Positions 19,513 through 28,094 of a stretch of 64,000 nucleotides of DNA are shown one piece after another (the first letter of the stretch is position 1; each line of letters opens with the position of its first letter). The position numbers were made by a program, and so were the translations under genes. Source of the stretch: Aliiroseovarius crassostreae (GTDB lineage: Bacteria; Pseudomonadota; Alphaproteobacteria; Rhodobacterales; Rhodobacteraceae); contig NZ_LKBA01000006.1 in NCBI RefSeq assembly GCF_001307765.1, positions 62,001 through 126,000 of the forward strand, read 5' to 3'. The notes under the pieces were generated by a model that saw only the letters and a list, made by a program, of their open reading frames with translations, did not search any database and had not been told where the DNA came from.

Positions 19513-20223
19513 TTATCGCAAAGCCAGCGGCATCTGCATCCAGGCATCCAGCCCGATTGTCACTTCCTCCGGGCATTCCAGCATCGGCATATGCCCCGCA
19601 TTCGGCAACACGACCAGTTCCGCCCCCACCACCAGTTCCGCCATGTTTTCATGTCGGCGCGGCGAGGTCAGCCGATCATGCGCACCACATAGCACCATGG
19701 TCGGGATCTTGAGTTTCTGCAGCATTCTCTGGGCATCGGGGCGCCGTTGCAGCGCCCGTTGATGGCGGATGAACATCTCGGCTCCGAAATCAAGGGCCAT
19801 GTCACGAATCAAAGACAGGATCGCGTCCTGCCCATCCCCCGGCGCCAGGGTATCCGGCGTGACCACTTCCGACACGGCCTCTGCCAGACGCCCCGCATGT
19901 GCCCGCACGATCAGCGGCTCTCGCCAGGCGGCCTGCGCAGGCGTGTCGGGCAAGGGAGAGGTGGACAAAAGCGCCAGACGCGAGACCCGCTCAGGTGCGC
20001 GCCGGGTCACCTCCATCGCCACGATCCCGCCCATCGAATGTCCCGCCAGCGCAAAGCGCGGTGGCGCCTGGTCCAGCACATGAGCGGCCATTTCCCGAAT
20101 GGTATCCCCCATGGCTAAGTTGGTCAGCTGCACCGAGTATTTCCGGGACAACACATTGATTTGAGGCGCAAAAACCCGCGCGTCACACACCATACCCGGC
20201 ACTAGAACCAATGGCTCCCGCAT
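19513..20223 (-). CDS. Alpha/beta hydrolase
   Basis: A 236-residue alpha/beta hydrolase. The oxyanion region is LVLVPGMVCDARVF near the start, the nucleophile elbow is GHSMGG with Ser around residue 62, an Asp lies in CGAHDRLTS, and the His in NAGHMPMLE completes the triad. The substrate is unknown; the form resembles small-ester or acyl hydrolases. It converges with phaZ across a terminator and shares orientation with the next hydrolase 93 bases upstream, without obvious coupling. Confidence 0.85.
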   Translation of the reverse strand: MREPLVLVPGMVCDARVFAPQINVLSRKYSVQLTNLAMGDTIREMAAHVLDQAPPRFALAGHSMGGIVAMEVTRRAPERVSRLALLSTSPLPDTPAQAAWREPLIVRAHAGRLAEAVSEVVTPDTLAPGDGQDAILSLIRDMALDFGAEMFIRHQRALQRRPDAQRMLQKLKIPTMVLCGAHDRLTSPRRHENMAELVVGAELVVLPNAGHMPMLECPEEVTIGLDAWMQMPLALR

Positions 20224-20316
20224 TCCCTCACCTCACCTTGTCCACCCGTCTTGTGCCGTGTCGCGACGGCGGGGGCAAGCACCCTACGCGCCCCCGGCAC
20301 AAATACGCCTTGCCCC

Positions 20317-21075
20317 TCAGCCTGCGCGCCGGATCACCACCAGCGTCATTTTCTGGATCAGATCAAGACATTCCGGGCTGGAGAACCGGTGATCGGCCCC
20401 TTTGACAAGCGTCAGGCGGATATCATCCCCCTCGGCATGGTCCAGCAATTTGACCGCCTGCGACGTGGGCACGGCCTCATCTTCGGTGCCCTGCAGGAAA
20501 CGCACCGGCATGTCGAGCTTCAAGGGTGAGCGCAGCACGAAGTTCTCTCGCCCATCTTCGATCAGCCGCTTGGTGATCAGGTAATCCTCGTCATAATCGG
20601 ACGGGATCGACAGCATCCCTTCGCGCTCCAGTTCCGCTTTCTGCGCGTCGGTGAAACTGGCCCAATAGCCATCTTCGGTGAAATCGGGCGCGGCCGCGAT
20701 GGTCACCAGACCGGCCACCCGGCCGGGGCGCGCGCGCGCCAAAAGCAGCGATTGCCACCCCCCCATGGACGACCCCACCGCAATGATCGGCCCTTGGGTC
20801 AGATTATCCACCACCGCCAGCGTGTCCTCATGCCAATCGCCGATGCTGCCTTCCACAAAGGCGCCCGAGCTTTGCCCATGGCCGGAATAGTCAAACCGCA
20901 GGAAGGCAAATCCCTTCTCCTGCGCCCAGGCCTCCAACGCGACCGCCTTGGTGCCTTCCATGTCGGATTTCAGCCCCGACAGAAACACGATGGTCGGCCC
21001 CGTCTGGTCTTGGGCACCGTCGGTCTTGTTATAGGCAATGCGACGGCCCTGCGGCGTGTCGAGAAAGTCCACCAT
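20317..21075 (-). CDS. Alpha/beta hydrolase
   Basis: A 252-residue serine hydrolase with [26 protein letters not shown], the [11 protein letters not shown] nucleophile elbow, a late Asp/Glu in [10 protein letters not shown] and the His in KGADHRFS. It resembles short-chain carboxylesterases. The frame stays open far upstream across thrS on the other strand, but ATG 21075 has GAGGAG just before it and gives a normal hydrolase length. It is divergent from thrS. Confidence 0.87.
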   Translation of the reverse strand: MVDFLDTPQGRRIAYNKTDGAQDQTGPTIVFLSGLKSDMEGTKAVALEAWAQEKGFAFLRFDYSGHGQSSGAFVEGSIGDWHEDTLAVVDNLTQGPIIAVGSSMGGWQSLLLARARPGRVAGLVTIAAAPDFTEDGYWASFTDAQKAELEREGMLSIPSDYDEDYLITKRLIEDGRENFVLRSPLKLDMPVRFLQGTEDEAVPTSQAVKLLDHAEGDDIRLTLVKGADHRFSSPECLDLIQKMTLVVIRRAG

Positions 21076-21246
21076 CTTTGCGCTCCTCATCCTGTGATCT
21101 GTGCTGGGGCGAACCATAATCTGCCGGAATATATGAGCAATCCCCTTTTCACATTGACACGCGCGGGTCATCGGGGGAAAACGCCCCTTACACATAACCC
21201 GCAACCGGGCGTTCCGTGGGCGCCAAAACGACGAGGAGCTAGGCCG

Positions 21247-23196
21247 ATGAGCCAGATTTCCCTTACATTTCCCGATGGCAATGCGCGTGAGTACAACGCA
21301 GGTGTGACCCCTGCCGAAGTGGCCGCCGGCATTTCCAACTCGCTCGCCAAAAAGGCCATTTCCGCCACCGTGAACGGGGCCCATTGGGACCTGCAATGGC
21401 CGATCAATGACGACGCCGAAATCGCCATTCACACCATGAAAGATGACGTGCAGGCGCTGGAACTGATCCGCCACGATTTTGCCCATGTCATGGCGCGCGC
21501 CGTGCAGGAGATCTGGCCGGATGTGAAAGTCACCATCGGGCCGGTGATCGAAAACGGCTGGTATTACGATTTCGATCGCGAAGAACCGTTCACGCCGGAA
21601 GATCTGGGCGAGATCGAAGCCAAGATGAAAGAAATCATCAACAAGCGCGATCCCGTCACCACCGAGATCTGGGAACGTGACCGCGCGGTGAAATTCTATC
21701 AAGCCAACAATGAACCTTATAAGGTCGAGCTGATCGAAGCCATTCCGGGGGACGAGCCGCTGCGCATGTATTGGCACGGCCATTGGCAGGACCTGTGCCG
21801 TGGTCCGCACCTGCAGCACACCGGCCAGCTGCCCGGCGATGCGTTCAAACTGATGAGCGTGGCCGGCGCCTATTGGCGCGGCGACAGCAACCGCCCGATG
21901 CTGCAACGGATCTATGGCGTGGCCTTCCAGAACAAGGATGGCCTCAAGAAACACCTGCATATGCTGGAAGAGGCCGCCAAGCGCGACCACCGCAAGCTGG
22001 GCCGCGAAATGAACCTGTTTCACATGCAGGAAGAGGCCCCGGGTCAGATCTTCTGGCACCCGAACGGCTGGACAATCTATACCGAGCTTCAGGATTACAT
22101 GCGCCGCCAGCAAAAACGCGGCGGTTATGTTGAGGTGAACACCCCGCAGGTTGTGGATCGCCGCCTGTGGGAGGCCTCGGGCCACTGGGACAAGTATCAG
22201 GAAAACATGTTCATCGTTGAGGTGGACGAAGAGCACGCACGCGAAAAGGCGGTCAATGCACTCAAACCGATGAACTGCCCCTGCCACGTGCAGGTCTATA
22301 ACCAGGGTCTGAAATCCTATCGCGACCTGCCCCTGCGCATGGCCGAGTTCGGATCGTGTAACCGCTATGAACCGTCGGGCGCGCTGCACGGCATCATGCG
22401 GGTGCGCGGCTTTACCCAGGATGACGCGCATATCTTCTGCACCGAGGCGCAGATCGAGGATGAAACCAAGCTGTTCATCGAATTCCTGTCCGATATCTAT
22501 AAGGATCTGGGGTTTGAGAGCTTCTCGGTCAAATTCTCCGACCGCCCGGAAAAGCGTGCCGGCAGTGATGAGGTCTGGGACAAATCCGAAGCCGCCCTGA
22601 TGGCCGCCACCAAAGCCGCCGGGTGCGACTTTGACCTCAATCCCGGCGAAGGCGCCTTCTATGGCCCGAAACTGGAATTTGTGCTGACCGACGCCATTGG
22701 CCGTGACTGGCAATGTGGCACGTTGCAGGTGGACTTTGTGCTGCCGGAACGGCTCGACGCCAATTATATCGGCGAAGACGGCGCCAAGCACCGCCCGGTC
22801 ATGCTGCACCGCGCCACGCTGGGATCGTTTGAACGCTTCATCGGCATCCTGATCGAGGAACACGCCGGCAAACTGCCATTCTGGCTGGCCCCGCGTCAGG
22901 TGGTTGTGGCGGCGATCGTCTCGGATGCAGATGACTACGTGCATGAGGTGGTTGCCCAGCTGAAAGCCCAGGGTGTCCGGGCCGAGGCTGATGTGCGCAA
23001 CGAAAAGATCAACTACAAGGTCCGGGAACATTCGCTGGGCAAGGTGCCGGTGATCCTGGCCTGTGGCATGAAAGAGGTCGAAGAGCGCACCGTGTCGATG
23101 CGGCGCCTGGGCGAGAAACATTCGAAGGTTCTGTCACTTGACGAGGTTGTGGCAGATCTTGCCGGTGAGGCCACCCCTCCCGACCTTCTGGCCTGA
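21247..23196 (+). CDS. thrS: Threonyl-tRNA synthetase
   Basis: A 649-residue class II synthetase charging tRNA-Thr. Domains in order: TGS (about 1-62), the editing domain with [16 protein letters not shown] and the later CRGPHL segment, the catalytic core with [36 protein letters not shown] and [11 protein letters not shown], and the C-terminal anticodon-binding domain. GAGGAG lies eight to nine bases before ATG 21247. The 171-bp upstream region shows no evident T-box. Confidence 0.97.
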   Translation: MSQISLTFPDGNAREYNAGVTPAEVAAGISNSLAKKAISATVNGAHWDLQWPINDDAEIAIHTMKDDVQALELIRHDFAHVMARAVQEIWPDVKVTIGPVIENGWYYDFDREEPFTPEDLGEIEAKMKEIINKRDPVTTEIWERDRAVKFYQANNEPYKVELIEAIPGDEPLRMYWHGHWQDLCRGPHLQHTGQLPGDAFKLMSVAGAYWRGDSNRPMLQRIYGVAFQNKDGLKKHLHMLEEAAKRDHRKLGREMNLFHMQEEAPGQIFWHPNGWTIYTELQDYMRRQQKRGGYVEVNTPQVVDRRLWEASGHWDKYQENMFIVEVDEEHAREKAVNALKPMNCPCHVQVYNQGLKSYRDLPLRMAEFGSCNRYEPSGALHGIMRVRGFTQDDAHIFCTEAQIEDETKLFIEFLSDIYKDLGFESFSVKFSDRPEKRAGSDEVWDKSEAALMAATKAAGCDFDLNPGEGAFYGPKLEFVLTDAIGRDWQCGTLQVDFVLPERLDANYIGEDGAKHRPVMLHRATLGSFERFIGILIEEHAGKLPFWLAPRQVVVAAIVSDADDYVHEVVAQLKAQGVRAEADVRNEKINYKVREHSLGKVPVILACGMKEVEERTVSMRRLGEKHSKVLSLDEVVADLAGEATPPDLLA

Positions 23197-23217
23197 ACGC
23201 CAAAATTACAGCCTTAC

Positions 23218-23250
23218 AAAAGGCCAGGGTTCCACGCCCTGGCCTTTTTC
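23218..23250 (+). terminator. Rho-independent terminator after thrS
   Basis: AGGCCAGGG and CCCTGGCCT form a 9-bp stem around TTCCACG, with A's before and TTTTTC after. Confidence 0.85.
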
Positions 23251-23258
23251 TTTGCCCT

Positions 23259-23488
23259 AAAGTGTTTCGACTTATTACTGAGACACAATAATGAGGCGAA
23301 ACGCTCGAAACCTACTGATGTTGCGGGCGTTTCGAAATCAACTTGTGTCTCAAGTTAAAGCGTTTCGGTTTTAACCTGACACAGGGAAAAGTCGAAACGC
23401 GGCAAGAGATATCAATGTTGCGGGCGTTTCGGAATAAACTCGTGCCTCAAGTTTATCCCGAAACGCCTTTAATCTCGAAACGCTTTAA
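23259..23488. repeat. MITE-like element type A, split by a nested type B element
   Basis: The left part (23259-23358) and right part (23469-23488) join to give the roughly 116-bp type A element seen intact at 33804-33919 and 40132-40245. The join is at TTAA, which is present on both sides of the insert. Ends read AAAGTGTTTCG and CGAAACGCTTT. Confidence 0.85.
23359..23468. repeat. MITE-like element type B, nested insertion with TTAA duplication
   Basis: A 110-bp element, AGCGTTTCGG at one end and CCGAAACGCCT at the other, inserted inside a type A element. TTAA occurs at 23355-23358 and 23469-23472, as expected for target duplication. Its interior resembles 5278-5390. It has no coding capacity. 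Confidence 0.85.
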
Positions 23489-23900
23489 CCCACGAACCAT
23501 GTGTCCGAAGGCACGCCAATATTTCGTTACAGGGTTCACGAAACGCGTGATCCCCCCTGTGCATGACAGCCTTGCGTCTGAAACATATCGGGGCCTGTCA
23601 CATATCTTTGCAACGGAACGTAACATTTCGCCATCAACTGCCTGCCGTCAATTCACGGGTTAATCTTTTATTTTATTGGGGTTTCCACCGTTTCGCCCGG
23701 CGATGGCCCTCACAGGGGCGTGAGCGCGTTTCGCGCAACCCATAACGCCCCCGTGACTAACGCCGTCGTGAGTGGAGCGGCGCGACCGCACTGCCTAGAT
23801 TGCTCTTACCGGCCCCGAGCAACGCCAACAGGGACATCAGACAGCCCAGATCACGCTCATCACGGGACGGTACGAGTTTTAAACCTGAAAGGAAGTTCAC
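23489..23900. other. Intergenic region upstream of the bufferin operon
   Basis: About 410 bp after the nested repeats with no convincing gene; short frames here have no family resemblance. It must contain the promoter of the downstream operon, but no clear -35/-10 pair stands out. GTAAC at about 23621 could belong to an ECF-type element; that is a guess. Confidence 0.5.
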
Positions 23901-24200
23901 ATGTCGAAAGCAAAAACCATCGCAGTTCTGGGTGCCGTTTCCGCAGCCGTTGCCGCCAACGCAACCGCCGCTCTGGCAGATGGCGATCAAGAGAAGTGCT
24001 TCGGTGTCGCTCTGGCTGGTCAAAACGACTGCGCTGCTGGCCCCGGCACCACCTGCGCCGGGACCTCAACCGTCGATTATCAGGGTAACGCCTGGAAACT
24101 GGTTCCGGCCGGCACCTGCGAGACCATGGAAATCACCGACAGTGCTGGCAAGATGCACAAAGGCTCGCTGGAAGCGACCAAAATGAACCTGCCGTCGTAA
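23901..24200 (+). CDS. bufA: Bufferin precursor peptide, DUF2282 family
   Basis: A 99-residue precursor of the BufA1/DUF2282 family. Residues 1-26 are a Sec-type signal ([12 protein letters not shown]). The mature part has four Cys at 33, 44, 52 and 73 in the contexts [20 protein letters not shown] and AGTCETMEI. In Caulobacter, bufferins are RiPPs whose Cys are modified to thiooxazoles by the DUF692 enzyme and bind copper in the periplasm; the same role is inferred here. AAGGAAG precedes the ATG. DUF692, DUF2063 and DoxX genes follow. Confidence 0.9.
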   Translation: MSKAKTIAVLGAVSAAVAANATAALADGDQEKCFGVALAGQNDCAAGPGTTCAGTSTVDYQGNAWKLVPAGTCETMEITDSAGKMHKGSLEATKMNLPS

Positions 24201-24369
24201 GCGCAGGTAAGTGGGTCGGGCAAGCCCCCAAGTTCTGCCCGACCCAGACAGATAAAAGATCGGCCCGGTCCACTGTGGCCGGTCCTCTTAAAGCCTCATT
24301 CCAATTGCCCTCGGGGGGCACCTCTTCCCCCCTTTCGCTCTGCGCGGGGCAATGTTTCGGGAGATTTCA

Positions 24370-25260
24370 ATGCTGGACCAATCGCAAAATTCTGCCCCCC
24401 ATTCCGCCCTGCCCAAATCAGGCGGCATCGGATATAAACCGCAGCATTTCAAAGATTTAATGGAAAATCCCGGTGCGGTTACCTGGCTTGAGATCCATGC
24501 CGAAAACTATATGGGGGATGGCGGGCGCCCACTGGCCCAGCTAAAGCATCTGGCGGACCGTTTCCCGATTTCCGTGCATGGTGTGGGCCTGTCTATCGGC
24601 GGCGAGGCGCGGCTGGATCCCGAGCATCTGGCCCGGCTGAAAAAGCTGGTCGACTGGATCAATCCTGCAATGTTTTCCGAACATCTCGCCTGGTCGACCC
24701 ATGACAGCCAGTTTCTGAACGATCTTCTGCCCCTGCCCTATACCAATGACACGCTTGCCCGCGTGACCCGCCATATCAACGAGGTGCAGGACTATCTTGG
24801 CCGCAAGATGCTTTTGGAAAACCCATCCTCTTATCTGGCATTTGCCGAAAGCACCTGGTCCGAACCCGATTTCATCCGCGAGCTGGCCCGACGCACCGGC
24901 TGTGGCCTGCTTCTGGACGTGAACAACGTCTTTGTCTCCGCCACCAATCTGGAATTTGATCCACACACCTATATCGACGCCTACCCGCTGGAGCTGGTTG
25001 AGGAGTTTCACCTTGCCGGTCACGATGAAGACGCTGATGAGCTGGGCAGAAAACTCCTGATCGACAGCCATGGCAAACCGGTGGATGAGCCGGTCTGGGC
25101 GCTGTTTGACTACGTCATAGCCCGGGGCGGCCCCCGCCCTGCGCTAGTGGAATGGGACAATGACGTGCCGGATTACCCGGTGCTGGAAGCCGAAGCCGCC
25201 CGCGCCACCGCCCATATGGCCTCCATCCCGCAGCCGTCTGCCCAACAGGTGCCCGCATGA
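24370..25260 (+). CDS. bufB: Bufferin-modifying MNIO enzyme, DUF692 family
   Basis: A 296-residue TIM-barrel enzyme of the multinuclear non-heme iron-dependent oxidative (MNIO, DUF692) family. Metal-ligand blocks seen are EIHAENY, SVHGVGLSIGG, FSEHLAWS, LLENPSSYL, LLDVNNVFVSATN, EEFHLAGHD and the late LVEWDNDVPDYP. It is expected to oxidise Cys of the upstream precursor. ATG 24370 follows GGGAG; a start at 24352 would add six residues. Its stop overlaps the next gene (ATGA). The 170-bp gap after bufA may allow higher precursor expression. Confidence 0.93.
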   Translation: MLDQSQNSAPHSALPKSGGIGYKPQHFKDLMENPGAVTWLEIHAENYMGDGGRPLAQLKHLADRFPISVHGVGLSIGGEARLDPEHLARLKKLVDWINPAMFSEHLAWSTHDSQFLNDLLPLPYTNDTLARVTRHINEVQDYLGRKMLLENPSSYLAFAESTWSEPDFIRELARRTGCGLLLDVNNVFVSATNLEFDPHTYIDAYPLELVEEFHLAGHDEDADELGRKLLIDSHGKPVDEPVWALFDYVIARGGPRPALVEWDNDVPDYPVLEAEAARATAHMASIPQPSAQQVPA

Positions 25261-26033
25261 GCGTTGATCTGAAACCCCGCACGACAGAGGTCAGTCAGAC
25301 CGATTTCCGCCACGCCATGCTGGATCCAACCACATCCGTCCCTGACGGGCTGGTGAACCCCGATGGCTCTCAGGCCAAGAAGCGGTTCAACATCTATCGC
25401 AACAATGTGACCCATTCGCTGGCAACTGCGCTGACAGAGGGGTTTCCCGTATTGGTCGCCCTGCTGGGTGAGGAGTTCTTTCGTCAGATGGCGCTGGTGT
25501 ATCTGCGCATCCATCCGCCGGCCTCACAGCTGATCATGCATTACGGCGCCGCCATGCCCCAGTTCCTTGTGGGTTTTCCCGGCACGGTGCATCTGAAATA
25601 CCTGCCCGATGTGGCCAAGCTCGAACTGGCCCTGCGGCGCGCCTATCACGCCGGGGACGGAGAGACGATTGATCCGGCAGAATTGACCATACTGTCCCAG
25701 GCCGACCTGATGGATGCGCATCTGACTCTGGCGCCTTCGGTGGAGGTTTTGCGCGTTAAACACCCGGCGCTCGCAATCTGGGAATATAATATGAACGGTG
25801 GCCCCTCCCCGGTGATGGCGCCCGAAGACATCCTGATTTCACGCAAAGGGTTCGATCCCATTGCACAGCGCCTGCCAAAAGGCGGCGCGACGTTCGTCAA
25901 CGCGCTTTTGAAGGGGAGCAGCTTTGGCACGGCCCTTGGCCTGGCCACATCCGATGTGGCCGATTTTGACCTGACCACAACGCTGGGCGCGCTTTTTGCC
26001 GGGCACGCCATCACACAGATTTCTAGGGGATGA
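25257..26033 (+). CDS. bufC: Bufferin partner protein, DUF2063 family
   Basis: A 258-residue protein of the DUF2063 (HvfC/BufC) family. The N-terminal domain has FRHAMLDP, RFNIYRNNVTHSLATALTEGFPVLVALLGEEFF and the HPPASQLIMHYGA block, followed by a less conserved C-terminal half. In characterised systems this protein pairs with the DUF692 enzyme and helps bind the precursor. Overlap of four bases with bufB supports coupled translation and a 1:1 complex. The DoxX gene starts one base after the stop. Confidence 0.9.
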   Translation: MSVDLKPRTTEVSQTDFRHAMLDPTTSVPDGLVNPDGSQAKKRFNIYRNNVTHSLATALTEGFPVLVALLGEEFFRQMALVYLRIHPPASQLIMHYGAAMPQFLVGFPGTVHLKYLPDVAKLELALRRAYHAGDGETIDPAELTILSQADLMDAHLTLAPSVEVLRVKHPALAIWEYNMNGGPSPVMAPEDILISRKGFDPIAQRLPKGGATFVNALLKGSSFGTALGLATSDVADFDLTTTLGALFAGHAITQISRG

Positions 26034-26034
26034 C

Positions 26035-26583
26035 ATGATCGCACTGATTAACCTGCACAACACGCTGGCCGGGCACGTCCAGCGTCTGGGTCCGGCTCTG
26101 CTGCCGCTTCTGGCCCGGTTCACCTTTGCCGCCACGCTGGTGGGGTATTTCTGGGCCTCGGGTCTGACCAAACTGGGCAGCGGCATTTTTGGCATCTTCA
26201 CCCCGTCGCTGGGGGCCTATGCCCAGATTTTCCCCAAAGCGATGGAGGCGGCGGGCTATGACGTCTCGAAACTCAGCGCCTTTCACACGCTGGTGGTCAC
26301 GGCGGGCACCCTGGCCGAGTTCATCTTGCCGCTGCTGTTGATCATCGGATTGTTCACCCGCCTGGCGGCACTCGGCATGATCGGGTTTGTGATCGTGCAG
26401 ACGCTCACCGATCTGTTTGGCCATGGGGCCATCACCCACCCTGAAACGCTGGGCGCGTGGTTTGACCGTATCCCGGACAGCCTGATCCTGGATCAACGCC
26501 TCTTTTGGATGGTGGTGCTGGTCACGTTGGTGATCAAGGGCGCAGGCCCCCTGTCACTGGATCGGTGGCTGAAGCTGCACTGA
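26035..26583 (+). CDS. DoxX family membrane protein of the bufferin operon
   Basis: A 182-residue DoxX-type inner-membrane protein with four hydrophobic helices, beginning MIALINLHNTLAGHVQRLGPALLP with FAATLVGYFWASGLTKLG as the first helix. DoxX genes commonly accompany DUF2282/DUF692/DUF2063 clusters, where their role is unproven, perhaps redox support or export. ATG 26035 lies one base after the bufC stop; an upstream in-frame start at 25996 would overlap bufC. A hairpin at 26647 ends the operon. Confidence 0.87.
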   Translation: MIALINLHNTLAGHVQRLGPALLPLLARFTFAATLVGYFWASGLTKLGSGIFGIFTPSLGAYAQIFPKAMEAAGYDVSKLSAFHTLVVTAGTLAEFILPLLLIIGLFTRLAALGMIGFVIVQTLTDLFGHGAITHPETLGAWFDRIPDSLILDQRLFWMVVLVTLVIKGAGPLSLDRWLKLH

Positions 26584-26646
26584 AGGCACCTGCGCCGCAA
26601 CCAGCCACAACCGGCCTCCCCCAACCTCATGTGTAACCAGTATGCG

Positions 26647-26670
26647 CCCCGCCGATCCGGCGGGGTGATT
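26647..26670. terminator. Bidirectional terminator-like hairpin
   Basis: Perfect 8-bp stem CCCCGCCG-ATC-CGGCGGGG between convergent genes (DoxX on plus, a membrane protein on minus). Only a short T-rich tail follows on the plus strand. Confidence 0.55.
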
Positions 26671-27036
26671 TCATCTGCGGTCAATCGCGTCCGGCTTCAC
26701 CGCTGCAATCGCCAAAAGACCACCAAGACCTGCCAGCGCAATGGGGAACATGGTGAAAACGCCATAGCCAAAGGCGAAATACATGCCCGCGGCCGAGGCC
26801 AGCAACAAGATGCCACCAACCTGCGCGACCGAGCGCGCCATCGCCCCCCCTGCCAGCGCCAGGAGCGGCGCAATCAGCGCAAAAGCACGGATGCGTTCGG
26901 GGTGCTCCACCTGCTCGGCCAGATCGGGCAATTCACCAAACCGCTCGATCAGCTCCGTATAGCCATAGCCGAAGAACCCGACAAACATGCCCCAGACCCC
27001 GGCGATAATGCCCAATACCAATGCCGCGTTACGCAT
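26671..27036 (-). CDS. Hypothetical membrane protein with four predicted helices
   Basis: A 121-residue very hydrophobic protein with four likely transmembrane helices and a short acidic loop (ELIERFGELPDLAEQVEHPERI) after the first. No named family was recognised. GAGGAG lies before the ATG. It is the second gene of a minus-strand pair, 33 bases after the ArsC/Spx-like gene, so the two are probably co-transcribed. Confidence 0.75.
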   Translation of the reverse strand: MRNAALVLGIIAGVWGMFVGFFGYGYTELIERFGELPDLAEQVEHPERIRAFALIAPLLALAGGAMARSVAQVGGILLLASAAGMYFAFGYGVFTMFPIALAGLGGLLAIAAVKPDAIDRR

Positions 27037-27069
27037 ATACTCACTCCTCTTTGGGTAGGAGATAGGGCA

Positions 27070-27405
27070 TCAGGCGCCGTTCTCCAACCACTCGGCACTG
27101 GTTTTCTTGTCCCAGCCCAGCGTCAGGCGATCGCCGTCTTCCACAACGGGACGCTTCATCAGGGTCGGGTGTGCCGCCAAAAGCGCCAGCGGATCACCTG
27201 CCCGCTCCTCCTCCGACAAGCCCCGCCATGTGGTGGAGCGCTTGTTCACCAGCGCCTCACCAAACGCCGCATAAAACCGGGCGAGATCCGCCGCCGCCAC
27301 CCCATCTGCCCGCACATCGGTCACCGCCAGATCATAGCCCACCGCCGCCAGCGCCTTTTGCGCCTTCTTGCAGGTGTCACAGCTTTTCAATCCCCAAAAC
27401 CGCAT
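27070..27405 (-). CDS. ArsC/Spx family protein (YffB type)
   Basis: A 111-residue thioredoxin-fold protein of the ArsC/Spx/YffB family. The N-terminal GLKSCDTCKKAQKAL holds a CxxC pair, and NKRSTTWRGLSEEE plus MKRPVVED are typical of the family. Arsenate reductase activity is possible, but the short YffB-like form is more often a glutathione-dependent reductase of unknown substrate, and no other ars gene is near. It is the first gene of a two-gene minus-strand unit. Confidence 0.87.
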   Translation of the reverse strand: MRFWGLKSCDTCKKAQKALAAVGYDLAVTDVRADGVAAADLARFYAAFGEALVNKRSTTWRGLSEEERAGDPLALLAAHPTLMKRPVVEDGDRLTLGWDKKTSAEWLENGA

Positions 27406-27539
27406 TGCCCTCTCCTGTCATGTCTTTGTCATGTTGGCCCGTCACATTCCCCCCGTTATGGGCGCCGATGATTGCAAGAACAAGACGGCTCTGACAGGTT
27501 CATTTGCAGGAAAGCCTTGATTTTTTCCCTGCGCTGCGC

Positions 27540-27659
27540 CATGTCAGTTCTGTACGACAGACTATCTTCCGCCTTCTCACTACGCAGTCGGCCAAGTTCA
27601 AGACTGCGCTACCAGGGTCACCGCATGTTGTGGGTGGCATAAATTAGGAGAATACGGAA
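27540..27659 (+). promoter_or_regulatory. Likely long 5' leader of the cold-shock gene
   Basis: The 254 bp before cspA contain no gene. Cold-shock genes usually have long structured leaders, and AGGAG sits about nine bases before the start. The promoter position was not resolved. Confidence 0.35.
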
Positions 27660-27866
27660 ATGGCTTCAGGCACCGTAAAATGGTTCAACAGCACTAAAGG
27701 CTACGGCTTCATTCAACCCGACGATGGCGGCGCAGATATTTTTGTGCACATCTCAGCCGTTGAGCGCGCCGGCCTGCGTGAGCTGGCAGACAACCAAAAA
27801 GTCACATACGAGCTGGAAACCGGCCGTAATGGCAAAACCTCTGCCGCCAACCTCGAGCTGGCCTAA
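27660..27866 (+). CDS. Cold-shock protein, CspA family
   Basis: A 68-residue single cold-shock domain. The RNP1 motif KGYGFIQPD and RNP2 motif DIFVHISAV that bind single-stranded RNA are intact, and the length is the family norm. These small proteins melt RNA structure in the cytoplasm during cold or growth transitions. AGGAG precedes the ATG. Two hairpins follow directly, the second a strong terminator. Confidence 0.95.
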   Translation: MASGTVKWFNSTKGYGFIQPDDGGADIFVHISAVERAGLRELADNQKVTYELETGRNGKTSAANLELA

Positions 27867-27869
27867 GAG

Positions 27870-27888
27870 ATTTCCCGCTTAGGGAAAT
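27870..27888 (+). terminator. Small hairpin directly after cspA
   Basis: ATTTCCC and GGGAAAT form a perfect 7-bp stem around GCTTA three bases past the stop. It may protect the 3' end or precede the main terminator. Confidence 0.45.
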
Positions 27889-27892
27889 GACA

Positions 27893-27930
27893 GACCCCCG
27901 CGGATCGAAAGATCGGCGGGGGTTTTCTTT
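27893..27930 (+). terminator. Rho-independent terminator after cspA
   Basis: ACCCCCGC(G)GATC, tetraloop GAAA, GATCGGCGGGGGT, then TTTTCTTTTG. A strong stem with a good T-tract. Confidence 0.85.
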
Positions 27931-27962
27931 TGCGGGGTGGAAATGTTGCACACTCTCTCGAA

Positions 27963-28081
27963 GGGCAGCGCCCGACCCGAGGGATCGCTGGAAGCAAATG
28001 TAGCGAACCATCCGATAAGGGCGGCGCCCGGCCCTGGGTGGGTGCGAAGCGCCCTCCCGTGGGGAGGGTCGGGCGCTGCCC
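27963..28081. repeat. 16-bp perfect inverted repeat with long arms apart
   Basis: GGGCAGCGCCCGACCC at 27963-27978 is the exact reverse complement of 28066-28081, 87 bp apart. The interior also contains smaller GC-rich stems. It sits between cspA and an AT-rich orphan gene and may mark an insertion edge. Confidence 0.75.
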
Positions 28082-28094
28082 GTGCAAGCACGGG

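Noticed and set aside
21076-21246. T-box or threonine attenuator before thrS
   Set aside because: No leader peptide with Thr codons and no T-box core sequence were found.
21076-23121. A minus-strand frame running open from the hydrolase start at 21075 across thrS to 23121
   Set aside because: It is the antisense of thrS in a GC-rich genome; the translated sequence shows no family pattern and the hydrolase has its own start and ribosome site.
27070-27405. Arsenic resistance gene
   Set aside because: The ArsC-like protein is of the short YffB/Spx type with no arsB, arsH or arsR nearby.
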